Positions 25,026 through 33,259 of a DNA stretch of 64,000 nucleotides are shown in pieces (the stretch's first letter is position 1; every line of letters begins with the position of its first letter). A program made the translations under genes and the position numbers. The notes under the pieces are model-generated. The model saw only the letters and a program-made list of their open reading frames with translations, had not been told where the DNA came from and made no database searches. The stretch comes from Halobacteriovoraceae bacterium (GTDB taxonomy: Bacteria > Bdellovibrionota > Bacteriovoracia > Bacteriovoracales > Bacteriovoracaceae). The DNA is taken from assembly GCA_002707495.1 (NCBI GenBank), contig PAMZ01000005.1, positions 62,001-126,000 on the forward strand. The letters are read 5' to 3'.

Positions 25026-26609
25026 TTAGTTAATAAAAGCCTCAGAGGTGGCTCGATCCCAAATCATCCGCCAATTTCCTTGATAGCTGCCATCAATTAG
25101 TGAATTAGGCTTCATCTTGGGATAAAGCTCACTATAGTTCATCACCTGACCAGGCCCAATTCGTCTTTTAATATGAACTTTTTTGAGCTCTCGAATTTTA
25201 TTGATACCACTAGCTCCTAATAAGTGAGCAGCCTCATTTAAAGTTCTCTTATGATAACTAGCGACTCGCTCTGCTTTACTTGGAACATCTACCAGCTTGT
25301 AGAGTTCTGGATCTTGAGTCGCAACCCCCGTGGGACAATCATTACTATTGCAGCGAAGAGCTTGAATACAACCGACAGCAAACATCATGCCTCGAGCGGA
25401 ATTACACATATCTGCTCCCATCGCAAATTTAGTCACCATAGAAAAAGCATCAGTCACTTTCCCACTCACAATAAGTCGCATATGATCTCTAATTCCTGCA
25501 GCGACCAAAGCGTAGTGAACAAAATTAAGTCCATCATAAAGTGGAGTTCCGATATGATTTGCAAACTCTCTCGGAGCGGCTCCCGTACCACCTTCTGATC
25601 CATCTACAGTGATAAAATCAGGATAAATGTCTAATTCAATCATGGCCTTGATGAGACAAAAAAATTCGACTTTCTTACCCACGCAAAGTTTGAATCCCAC
25701 AGGTTTACCACCGCTCAACTCTCTTAATCGTTGAAGAAACTTCACCATTCCTTTTGGATCTGTAAAAGCACTATGAGCAGGTGGTGAATTCACGTCTTTT
25801 CCAATTTCAACGGCTCTAATATCAGCAATCTCTTGATTGACTTTTTTACCGGGAAGCATCCCTCCATGACCTGGCTTTGCCCCTTGAGAAATTTTAAGCT
25901 CAATCACTTTCACTTGATCCCAGCCTGCTCTTTCAGCAAACATGTCAGGGTTGAAAGTTCCATCTTTATTTCTACATCCAAAATAACCAGTACCAATTTG
26001 CCAGCAAAGATCTTCTCCATGTTTTTTGTGATAAGGAGATATCCCTCCCTCTCCTGTATTGTGAAGAAAGCCTCCCATCTTTGCCCCCAGTCCCATTGCT
26101 TCAACAGCTGTTCGACTCAAGGAACCATAACTCATAGCTGAAATATTAAATCTTGAAGCCATATAGGGTTTGGTACATTGGTGATTTCCCAATTTTATTT
26201 TTTCCGTTATTTCTGTGTGATGAACGGGCTGCATAGAATGTTCCATCCACTCAGCACCTGCGCGATAAACATCATGCTCAGTTCCAAAGGCTGAAGTATC
26301 AAGATCTCCTTTTGCCCTTTGATAAACCACACTACGTTGCTCTCTTGAAAAAGGAGTTCCATCATCGAAACGTTCAATAAAATATTGCTGAATTTCAGGT
26401 CTAATAGACTCGAGAAGATAGCGAAAATGTCCTAATACAGGATAGTTTCTCAGAATGGTATGCTTCTTCTGAACCATATCTCGGATTCCCAGTGCATGAA
26501 AGGGAATTACTATTCCATAGAGATAAAAGAAGCCCTCATGAATAAAATATCCTAAGGCGTAGATAAAACCCCAGGTCGGGACAATGGAAATAATAAACGC
26601 TTTTCTCAT
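25026..26609 (-). CDS. FMN-binding glutamate synthase-family protein (membrane-anchored)
   Basis: I start at the ATG at 26609 (MRKAFIISIVPTWGF); the frame continues upstream only to a TTG. The 527-residue product has a hydrophobic N-terminus (one or two helices to about residue 35) and then the GltB-type FMN/Fe-S synthase core. Visible blocks are ISAMSYGSLSRTAVEAMGLGAK, NTGEGGISPYH, KISQGAKPGHGGMLPGKK, TVDGSEGGTGAAP and the Cys cluster CIQALRCNSNDCPTGVA. There is no glutaminase domain, so it is not full GltB. These stand-alone proteins probably are flavin/Fe-S oxidoreductases whose substrate is not established. It stands alone. Confidence 0.88.
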   Translation of the reverse strand: MRKAFIISIVPTWGFIYALGYFIHEGFFYLYGIVIPFHALGIRDMVQKKHTILRNYPVLGHFRYLLESIRPEIQQYFIERFDDGTPFSREQRSVVYQRAKGDLDTSAFGTEHDVYRAGAEWMEHSMQPVHHTEITEKIKLGNHQCTKPYMASRFNISAMSYGSLSRTAVEAMGLGAKMGGFLHNTGEGGISPYHKKHGEDLCWQIGTGYFGCRNKDGTFNPDMFAERAGWDQVKVIELKISQGAKPGHGGMLPGKKVNQEIADIRAVEIGKDVNSPPAHSAFTDPKGMVKFLQRLRELSGGKPVGFKLCVGKKVEFFCLIKAMIELDIYPDFITVDGSEGGTGAAPREFANHIGTPLYDGLNFVHYALVAAGIRDHMRLIVSGKVTDAFSMVTKFAMGADMCNSARGMMFAVGCIQALRCNSNDCPTGVATQDPELYKLVDVPSKAERVASYHKRTLNEAAHLLGASGINKIRELKKVHIKRRIGPGQVMNYSELYPKMKPNSLIDGSYQGNWRMIWDRATSEAFIN

Positions 26610-26723
26610 AATTAAATTATAAGTGTAATAAAGCTTATTAAAACAGGGGCTTACCTTTTTGGAAGTTTTTGCCTGCAAAGCCTAAAAACTAATTCAAAAA
26701 GTCCTAAAACCGACAAGATCTTT

Positions 26724-27380
26724 ATGAATAATGAAGAAAATGTCATTCACTTAAAAGATTATCTAGACCACTCAGAACCGATTCAGATACTGGATCATGT
26801 AGAGAGCGATTTCTCCGCCATGTTTCCAAAAACTAATATGTTTAAAAGAGCGCTAGCACTCATAGTTGATCTTTCAACTTTAACTGTTTTAAATGTGGGT
26901 ATTCACAATGGGTACAACCTTTTTGTGTCTGAATTTTTAGGTCCAGTAAACTATGAAAACCAATATAAGCTGATTCAAGGCGATATGGCTTTTTCAGCAA
27001 CTATTTATCTTGTGCTCTATTTTTCATATTTTCTCTACTGTACATATATAATGAATGGAAAAACTCTCGGTAAAATGGCCATGGGATTAACTGTCATCAA
27101 GGAAAACTACGTCCATAATATGAAAGAAGATCAAATTCACTTAACATTTTCTGAAAGTGCTAAACGTGCAGCAGGTTATTTAGGATGCCTTCTCTCTTTT
27201 GGAGTCTTTTTTGTTTTTACATTTGCCTCCGAGGACAACAGAGGACTAGCAGATTATCTCTCTGGTTCAAGAACAGTATCGGATAAATGGCTGAAACAAA
27301 TGCAAGAGTTTAAGGAAACTCAACAAGAGCAAGTTATCATTGATATCTCAAGACTTGATCGCGAAAAAGTCGCAGCTTAA
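26724..27380 (+). CDS. RDD family membrane protein
   Basis: The 218-residue protein has an acidic N-terminus, then the RDD-type first helix (FKRALALIVDLSTLTVLN; Arg and Asp conserved). A second helix near residues 88-110 leads into the GKTLGKMAMGLTVIKE motif, and a third lies near residues 150-170 with the following EDNRGLADYLSGS. These features define RDD proteins, some of which transport or regulate Na+/H+ exchange. The function of most is unknown. Its stop overlaps the convergent aspS stop by four bases. Confidence 0.85.
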   Translation: MNNEENVIHLKDYLDHSEPIQILDHVESDFSAMFPKTNMFKRALALIVDLSTLTVLNVGIHNGYNLFVSEFLGPVNYENQYKLIQGDMAFSATIYLVLYFSYFLYCTYIMNGKTLGKMAMGLTVIKENYVHNMKEDQIHLTFSESAKRAAGYLGCLLSFGVFFVFTFASEDNRGLADYLSGSRTVSDKWLKQMQEFKETQQEQVIIDISRLDREKVAA

Positions 27381-29170
27381 CTATCTAGGCTAATTTTCAA
27401 TTCCTTCAGTTGATCCGCATCTGGAATCGAAGGTGCATGACTCATTAAATCTGTTGCTGCGTTTGTCTTTGGAAAAGCGATAACGTCTCTAATATTATCC
27501 GTTTGCGCCAAAAGCATAACCGTTCTATCAAATCCAAAAGCAAGGCCCGCATGAGGTGGAGTTCCATAACTTAAAGCTTCAACAAAAAAGCCAAATTTTA
27601 GTTTTACCTCTTCCTCGCCCATTCCAAGAACTTTAAACATCTGAGATTGAACATCTTCCTGAAAAATTCTTAATGATCCCCCCGCCATTTCATAACCATT
27701 GCAAACAAGATCGTAAGCCTCAGCTGGCATACCCTTTAGTTTTTCCGGATCACCAGACATAAAATCTTCTAAACATTCTTGTTTGGGCATCGTAAAAGGG
27801 TGGTGACAGGCATAAAATCTTCCGTCTTCATCGTCGTATTCCAGAAGTGGAAAATCATTAATCCATAAAAATTTATAATCACCTTTTTTAATTAATTCCA
27901 AACTATGACCTAGATGACGTCTAAGAGCATCTGCACTTGAATGTGCCACAGAAGGTTTCCCATCGGCACAGAATAAAAAAGTACCGTCAACTTTTTCCCC
28001 TGTTAGCTCTACTAAGCTTGCCAAGACCTCTGGTGTGATAAACTTTGAAACGCCACCACTCACCTTTCCATCAGAAAGCTTAAACCAAGCTACACCTTTT
28101 CCGCCATGAGGCTTCACAACATCAACGAGGGCATCTAGTTCTTTTCTAGAGAACTCTTTCATATTCTTGGGAACAAAAATCATTTTATTAAGTCCGCTGC
28201 CAATAACTGACTCAAAAACCGAGAAACCAGAACCTGCAAAGAGATCTGTGACTATATGGTGTTCCAATCCAAAACGAACGTCAGGTTTATCTGAACCGTA
28301 CCTTCTCATGGCTTCATCATAAGACATAATTGGAATTTCAAAACTCTCGCCATAACCCCAAAGTTTTTTTACAATTTTTGTCGCTAGATTTTTTATGTAC
28401 TCCTGAGACGAGAAGCTCACTTCAATATCAATTTGTGAAAATTCAGGCTGACGATCAGCTCTTAAATCCTCATCACGAAAACACTTGCAGATCTGAAAGT
28501 ATTTATCTGTTCCTCCAATCATCAATAACTGCTTCATTGTTTGAGGAGATTGAGGAAGCGCGTAAACCCTTCCTGGATGAACTCGAGATGGAACAATATA
28601 ATCCCTTGCTCCTTCGGGGGTAGTTTTATAGAGAATAGAAGTTTCCACTTCAGTGAAGCCTTCTTCATAAAGAGCTAGCCTTGCATCTCGCATTGCATTT
28701 GAACGTACAGAGAGAATATTTTGAAGCTTCTCAGATCTTAGATCGAGATAGCGATACTTAAGTCTTAAATCCTCTGTAGCATTAATTTTTCCATGAGGAA
28801 GAAATGGTACTTCGCTTGCTTGAGAGAGGATCTCGAATTCTTTAACACTCACTTCCACTTCTCCGGTGGACATATTGGCATTTTTAGCTGAATCCGGTCT
28901 TGCGCGAACAGTACCTTTCACCTTAATAACAGATTCTAGGCTCAAAGCTTTAAGAACACTAAGATCTCCCGTAAATTCATCAAAAGCTAATTGCGTGAGA
29001 CCAAATTTATCTCGAATATCTACAAAGTGAAGTCCACCTAGGTCTCGATATTTATTATTCCAACCACAGAGAGTGACTTCCTGCCCAAGCTGAGACTTAG
29101 ATAGTTCTCCACAATTATGAGTTCTCATATGACCGTTTAAATTTGTTGTACTCCCATTATGGTTGCCCAT
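27377..29170 (-). CDS. aspS: Aspartyl-tRNA synthetase
   Basis: The 597-residue protein matches bacterial AspRS: an OB-fold anticodon domain (VTLCGWNNKYRDLGGLHFVDIRD), class II motif 2 (CKCFRDEDLRADRQPEFSQID), the bacterial insertion (GAD) domain, and motif 3 (PPHAGLAFGFDRTVMLLAQT). It charges tRNA-Asp. The start is the ATG with a GAGGAG Shine-Dalgarno; a second Met at residue 15 aligns with the usual family N-terminus and could be the true start. Whether it also charges tRNA-Asn cannot be read from the sequence alone. Confidence 0.97.
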   Translation of the reverse strand: MGNHNGSTTNLNGHMRTHNCGELSKSQLGQEVTLCGWNNKYRDLGGLHFVDIRDKFGLTQLAFDEFTGDLSVLKALSLESVIKVKGTVRARPDSAKNANMSTGEVEVSVKEFEILSQASEVPFLPHGKINATEDLRLKYRYLDLRSEKLQNILSVRSNAMRDARLALYEEGFTEVETSILYKTTPEGARDYIVPSRVHPGRVYALPQSPQTMKQLLMIGGTDKYFQICKCFRDEDLRADRQPEFSQIDIEVSFSSQEYIKNLATKIVKKLWGYGESFEIPIMSYDEAMRRYGSDKPDVRFGLEHHIVTDLFAGSGFSVFESVIGSGLNKMIFVPKNMKEFSRKELDALVDVVKPHGGKGVAWFKLSDGKVSGGVSKFITPEVLASLVELTGEKVDGTFLFCADGKPSVAHSSADALRRHLGHSLELIKKGDYKFLWINDFPLLEYDDEDGRFYACHHPFTMPKQECLEDFMSGDPEKLKGMPAEAYDLVCNGYEMAGGSLRIFQEDVQSQMFKVLGMGEEEVKLKFGFFVEALSYGTPPHAGLAFGFDRTVMLLAQTDNIRDVIAFPKTNAATDLMSHAPSIPDADQLKELKISLDS

Positions 29171-29195
29171 TTGGATCTCCTCGTATTAAAATGCG

Positions 29196-29702
29196 ATGAT
29201 GATCTTTATACCTCAAAGACACCTTTCCTTCATCTTTTTTTTGGTCCTAACTCTAGGAGTGACCGCCTGCAAAACAGAGGGGACAGAGTCAAGTTCATCT
29301 CACTTGAAATCCTATCCAACAAAGACTTTGGTTCTTGGTGATCAGAAGGTAAAAGTCTTCATTGCAAATACCGATGCCCGTCAAAGAAAAGGTCTCTCTA
29401 CAATTAAATCAGAGGACTTCCCCGGAGACTGGGGAATGCTGTTCCCTGAAGAAAGTATGAGGCTTAGACAATTTTGGATGCCTGAAACTTATTTTGACCT
29501 TGATGTTATTTTTATGAACGATGATTACTATGTTTTAGATATTCACCGAAAACTTAAACATTATCCCAAAAAAGGTGGCCGTCGAGGAGTTGATGTTCCT
29601 CTTTCCAAAGAGGTCTTTTCGCAGCATATTCTTGAAGTTCGCTCCGACTCACCTATTTCCGCAAAGATTAAACCAGGAATAACTCTGAAATTTATTGATT
29701 AA
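29196..29702 (+). CDS. DUF192 family lipoprotein
   Basis: The 168-residue product has a lipoprotein signal ending in VTAC (Cys at about residue 25). A DUF192 domain follows with typical phrases: VFIANTDARQRKGLSTIKS, GMLFPEESMRLRQFWMPETYFDLDVIFMN, and the ending TLKFID. DUF192 proteins are small exported proteins of unclear role. It is divergent from aspS with only 25 bases between the starts. No strong Shine-Dalgarno is seen; the first Met may be either of two adjacent codons. Confidence 0.9.
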   Translation: MMIFIPQRHLSFIFFLVLTLGVTACKTEGTESSSSHLKSYPTKTLVLGDQKVKVFIANTDARQRKGLSTIKSEDFPGDWGMLFPEESMRLRQFWMPETYFDLDVIFMNDDYYVLDIHRKLKHYPKKGGRRGVDVPLSKEVFSQHILEVRSDSPISAKIKPGITLKFID

Positions 29703-29791
29703 TAACCTATATTTTTTTCAAAATTAAAGCTCTTTAACCCTATTTTCTCATTCTTAAGCTAGATTCAAGAACTTATTCTAGGAGTAAATAG

Positions 29792-30859
29792 ATGAAGCTT
29801 ATCCTTTTAGTCTCTTTAACGGTTATTTTCTCAAATCTGGCTCTTGCATCCATTGAAAAAATAGAAAATGAATTTAAAACTTTAGGTCTCAAAAATGTAT
29901 CCGTATCAAAAATCAGACCAACACGATTACAGAACTTAAGAGAAAAGGAAGATCGATATTATTTAGAAGTTAAATTTGGAAAACTGACTCGTACTGAGTT
30001 TGAAATGCTTAAAAATAAATTTGGGCATTTTTCACAAGTGCCCTACTCTTCTCGCCGTGATTACCAATTATTAGATTTTCTTCACCCAGCAATGCAAGCA
30101 GTAGCTAACCAGACTTTTAAAAGCCAGTACAGTTCTATGGATGGATACTTCGACTACGAGGGAGACAACATACCAGTAGAACTTTATATGTTAGAGAGAA
30201 ATGGAATTGGATCATTTACAAATTGCTGGAATACTACCTTAGAAATCACTAGAATGCTTACTCCCCATGCCAATCTCTTTGAACAGACTTTTCACATGTA
30301 TTGGCCGGGTCGTTGGCAAACTGATGATCTTTTAAACAATGAAGATTACGGGCAAAAAATATCTAGAAAAGATTTAGAGTACGGTGACACCGTAATAGTG
30401 AACTCGATTGAGCATGCAATGGGAGGACTTGATTATATGCTAAGACATACTGCAATTGCTCTTACCCCTAACCTTGTTTTTGAAAAGACCGATGCAGGAG
30501 ATAATGATGCCTACAGAATCTCGCTATTAGAAGACGTCATCCAAAAATATGAAGGGATTTTTACTGTCGAAGACGAGCTTCAGATTATTTATAAAAAACT
30601 CTCAGATAGTGAAAAAGCAGAAATTCCTACTCCGGTTGCTGGTGATATTTTCGGAGCTGAACTTAGAGAACTTGCTCAAGGACACTTTCCTCATGTCAAT
30701 TTCAATTCATTGTCCGTTGGTTGTGAAACACGAATGGGCGGGGGATGTGATCAAATTTTAACTGAAGTCCACAGAGCAGGAGTAAGGATTTACTCGCGTA
30801 CAGGAAGAGGTATTTTATTAGCGCCTCAAAAGGTACTCCGAAGATTTCAATCTTTGTAA
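29792..30859 (+). CDS. Secreted protein with papain-like (NlpC/P60-type) features
   Basis: The 355-residue product has a signal peptide (MKLILLVSLTVIFSNLALA) and an AGGAG Shine-Dalgarno. The N-terminal 80 residues look like a small alpha/beta domain. From about residue 140 there is a Cys in a helix start (SFTNCWNTTLEI). It is followed by YGDTVIVNS and a His-containing strand (YMLRHTAIALTPN), then a strand with FEKTD. The order Cys...GD-strand...His-strand is that of NlpC/P60-type amidases, which cut peptidoglycan peptides. This is an inference from motif order, not a recognised family. A peptidoglycan hydrolase would suit a predator. Confidence 0.6.
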   Translation: MKLILLVSLTVIFSNLALASIEKIENEFKTLGLKNVSVSKIRPTRLQNLREKEDRYYLEVKFGKLTRTEFEMLKNKFGHFSQVPYSSRRDYQLLDFLHPAMQAVANQTFKSQYSSMDGYFDYEGDNIPVELYMLERNGIGSFTNCWNTTLEITRMLTPHANLFEQTFHMYWPGRWQTDDLLNNEDYGQKISRKDLEYGDTVIVNSIEHAMGGLDYMLRHTAIALTPNLVFEKTDAGDNDAYRISLLEDVIQKYEGIFTVEDELQIIYKKLSDSEKAEIPTPVAGDIFGAELRELAQGHFPHVNFNSLSVGCETRMGGGCDQILTEVHRAGVRIYSRTGRGILLAPQKVLRRFQSL

Positions 30860-30861
30860 AA

Positions 30862-31332
30862 TTATTTAGAAAAAACTACGAGGTATTCATTCGGTGCTAT
30901 GACACCCAAATGCTCTCTTGCCATCTTTTTTTGATAAGCTGAAGATGATTTTATTTTTTTAATTTCTTTGATGAGCTGAACATTCTCTTGTCTAAGCTCT
31001 ACTAAAGTTTGCTCTCGATCTTGAATGGTTTTTTCCATTTGGTGATAATCTAAAATCCCACTATCCATGAAAAACAAACGCAAAACTAAAAAACCTGCGA
31101 GCAACCAAGCAGACTTAGTCCAACTCAGTTTAGGAAAACTATACCAACGTTTCGTTTTAGCAGTCGTTCCAATATACTTCATCTTAGGTTTTGCTGAGTT
31201 TGTCTTTCGCTTGGATCTCTTGGGAGGATTGAATTCTACCTCGTCAAAGCTCGTCGCGACGCTTCGACGAGGAGATTTGAAATATTCTTCATCTGTATTA
31301 TCGTCAAAATTTTTATCAAAAACGAATTCCAA
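30862..31332 (-). CDS. FtsB/DivIC-like septum formation initiator
   Basis: The 156-residue protein has a charged cytoplasmic N-terminus of about 70 residues, longer than in E. coli FtsB. One transmembrane helix (about 72-88, SAWLLAGFLVLRLFF) follows. Next is a periplasmic coiled coil (EKTIQDREQTLVELRQENVQL) and the short conserved-type end EYLVVF. FtsB-like proteins bridge FtsL and FtsQ at the division septum. It is convergent with the papain-like gene. Its promoter region holds a 10-base inverted repeat. Confidence 0.75.
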   Translation of the reverse strand: MEFVFDKNFDDNTDEEYFKSPRRSVATSFDEVEFNPPKRSKRKTNSAKPKMKYIGTTAKTKRWYSFPKLSWTKSAWLLAGFLVLRLFFMDSGILDYHQMEKTIQDREQTLVELRQENVQLIKEIKKIKSSSAYQKKMAREHLGVIAPNEYLVVFSK

Positions 31333-31347
31333 AACAATCCCAATAAG

Positions 31348-31390
31348 TAACTGATTTTATTGTGCTTTTTATAATATTTTAAATCAGTTA
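31348..31390. promoter_or_regulatory. Inverted repeat in the ftsB-like upstream region
   Basis: TAACTGATTT at 31348-31357 and AAATCAGTTA at 31381-31390, a perfect 10-base inverted repeat with a 23-base centre that contains TATAAT. It lies 16 bases before the ftsB-like start and upstream of the divergent small gene, so it could be a shared operator. Confidence 0.45.
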
Positions 31391-31495
31391 TTAATTCAAC
31401 ACAACTCGCCATAAAAAGGTGAAAAATTTACCCCCCTACTCAGGGTTTGAAAGAAACCATGGACTATCTCAATCCCACAAGTTAGATAAACAAAT

Positions 31496-31711
31496 ATGGA
31501 AGATTTAAAAAGTTTTTTTGAAAAGTTATCGGACATGGAATCAGAGCAACTGATGAGCGTTGTTGAGGCTCATTTAAGTAATGATGAGATTGAATTATTC
31601 GTGGATCATATTGAAGACTTTTACGGTGTTGAGGATGATGAAGAATTAGGTATGCTCGCTCAAATAATGATTACTGGATTTTTAGCTGCGAAACAAACTC
31701 AGCAAAACTAA
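31496..31711 (+). CDS. Small acidic cytoplasmic protein
   Basis: A 71-residue helical, strongly acidic protein (MEDLKSFFEKLSDMESEQL at its start) without a signal or membrane segment. The spacing of charged and hydrophobic residues suggests a small helical bundle. There is no canonical Shine-Dalgarno, and the frame overlaps the convergent gene by four bases. I recognise no family. Confidence 0.55.
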   Translation: MEDLKSFFEKLSDMESEQLMSVVEAHLSNDEIELFVDHIEDFYGVEDDEELGMLAQIMITGFLAAKQTQQN

Positions 31712-32544
31712 ATCTCTAAGCGACCTTCGACTTCTCGCCAAAACCCTCTTAATGTCGCAAGCTCAATCAACGTAAAGTTAGCTTTTTTAAGCGAGTCTAG
31801 ATAGCCTTCAGATTCAGAGGACATCTCCCAACGTGCCAGAAATTCAAAAAGATCAGGAGAAACCTCTCCCTGAGAGAATAGCTGCACCAACCCTTGAAAA
31901 TTTAAATCTTTGGGCTCATCTGTAACAATCGATATTTGACCGTATCCGCTTGAAAAGTTTTTTAAAGGAAATAATTTTTGAAAATAACCACGCATTTGCA
32001 GAAATAGGTTTTCATAAACTTTCCCATCACCTAGAGGTCCAAGTTTTATCAGTCTGTTAAGTTTTTCTGTATGTGAGAGTTTAAAATAAACTTTAAGCTC
32101 TCCTTCATTTACAGACATCCACCATGAATCTCCCGGATCTGAAACATTAAATACATTTTCTTCATGCAAAGGAAACCTCTTATTAGCTAGATTCAACTTA
32201 ATCGATCTTGCTAACTTGATATTATCGCACTCAAAAAACTGAAGTTTTCCCGCCTCGATAAGTTCTGCATCTAACCTAAGATTAGGATAAAGATCAGGGT
32301 GCTTTTTAATATTTTTGAAGTCTGCACGAATATTTTTTGAAGGCAGAACACGAACGACAAAAGTAGAAGCATTTTGTTGAAGATGATAGAGAATTCCACA
32401 TGTCTCAGGGACTTCATCTAAGCTTTCATTTTGGGCCATGAATTGAGAAAAAAACTTCTTTTTTGAATGTTGTTCAACATCTTTAAAAGTTTCCTGAACC
32501 AAAAAACTGATATCATCAAACATAGCGCTTCCTTGCTCTACCAT
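31708..32544 (-). CDS. Cytoplasmic protein of unknown function
   Basis: The 278-residue protein has no signal or membrane segment. It is mixed alpha/beta, with a Trp-rich strand (GDSWWMSVNEGELKVYF) in the middle. I recognise no family. The ATG overlaps the yggT stop, so the two genes are coupled. A second Met at residue 8 is an alternative start. The gene downstream in this direction is convergent. Confidence 0.65.
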   Translation of the reverse strand: MVEQGSAMFDDISFLVQETFKDVEQHSKKKFFSQFMAQNESLDEVPETCGILYHLQQNASTFVVRVLPSKNIRADFKNIKKHPDLYPNLRLDAELIEAGKLQFFECDNIKLARSIKLNLANKRFPLHEENVFNVSDPGDSWWMSVNEGELKVYFKLSHTEKLNRLIKLGPLGDGKVYENLFLQMRGYFQKLFPLKNFSSGYGQISIVTDEPKDLNFQGLVQLFSQGEVSPDLFEFLARWEMSSESEGYLDSLKKANFTLIELATLRGFWREVEGRLEI

Positions 32545-32765
32545 AAAGTAGGTATCAATTGGAGAATGATCAAAGCAATTAAATGACTAAAGTCGAAACC
32601 GATTCCATCTGGCATCATCTTTCGAATAGGGTCAACCATAAACCCAGCCGCTTTTTTTACGTAGAGTCGCCAAGGCTCTCTTTCAAATTGAGGAGCCCAC
32701 GACAAAACAGCGTCCGCAATAATAACGAAAGAATAAAGTTCAATAGCAAGCCTAATCATTCCCAT
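32538..32765 (-). CDS. YggT family membrane protein
   Basis: A small protein with two hydrophobic helices: one with IRLAIELYSFVIIADAVLSWAP and one with FSHLIALIILQLIPTLW. The intervening motif DPIRKMMPDG is typical of YggT proteins. I start at the ATG at 32765; a TTG at 32801 would add 12 residues, and a later ATG at 32759 is also possible. YggT proteins are linked to osmotic response and division in some bacteria, without a proven reaction. It is coupled to the next gene. Confidence 0.8.
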   Translation of the reverse strand: MGMIRLAIELYSFVIIADAVLSWAPQFEREPWRLYVKKAAGFMVDPIRKMMPDGIGFDFSHLIALIILQLIPTLW

Positions 32766-32801
32766 GTTCAATAGTTTAAAAATATTGAAGCGGGATGGCA
32801 A

Positions 32802-32886
32802 ATAGGTTAAGCCTTTTTAAAAGTTATTAACATCACAAGAATTTGCGGCTTAACCTATCAACCTAGGAACTTCCGACGGAAGTTCC
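32802..32886. promoter_or_regulatory. Two adjacent inverted repeats upstream of yggT
   Basis: ATAGGTTAAGCC (32802-32813) and GGCTTAACCTAT (32847-32858) form a perfect 12-base inverted repeat with a 33-base loop. Seven bases on, GGAACTTCC-GAC-GGAAGTTCC (32866-32886) forms a second hairpin. Neither has an adjacent long T-tract on the minus strand. They may be a Rho-type end of the 32896 gene, an mRNA structure before yggT, or operators. Confidence 0.5.
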
Positions 32887-32895
32887 CAGTTAAAC

Positions 32896-33249
32896 CTAAA
32901 ACGGTTTATAGTTTGCTAAATAACTCGCAACCGTCAAAAGACCGACGGATCCCCAGAAAACTTTTACGGAATGTTGTGGAAAACGTTTAAGTGAGATGTG
33001 TCCGACAGCTCCCACTATAGTCCAGATAGCAAGTTTTAGGTAGATCCAAACAGGCCAACCGCCTCCTTTTCCAATCCCTAACCTTGCCATCAATCCAAAC
33101 CCACCAATTAAAATAAGGACTAAGAAGATACCTGTGCTAATTTTATCCATTTTTTCGGATTTTGCAGCGTAGGCGGCTTTAGCAAACATAGAAAAAAAGA
33201 GAACGATGGATACCACATGAACAATTTTATAAACTTGATAACTAAGCAT
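32896..33249 (-). CDS. Four-helix membrane protein, SirB2-like
   Basis: The 117-residue protein has four hydrophobic helices at about residues 5-25, 38-55, 67-85 and 95-112. The first has a His (KIVHVVSIVLFF) and a YLKLAIWTIVGAVGHI segment lies in the third, as in SirB2-type proteins. Those are small membrane proteins without an established activity. It follows pepD by ten bases and is probably co-transcribed with it. Confidence 0.55.
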   Translation of the reverse strand: MLSYQVYKIVHVVSIVLFFSMFAKAAYAAKSEKMDKISTGIFLVLILIGGFGLMARLGIGKGGGWPVWIYLKLAIWTIVGAVGHISLKRFPQHSVKVFWGSVGLLTVASYLANYKPF

Positions 33250-33259
33250 TCAAAAACTC

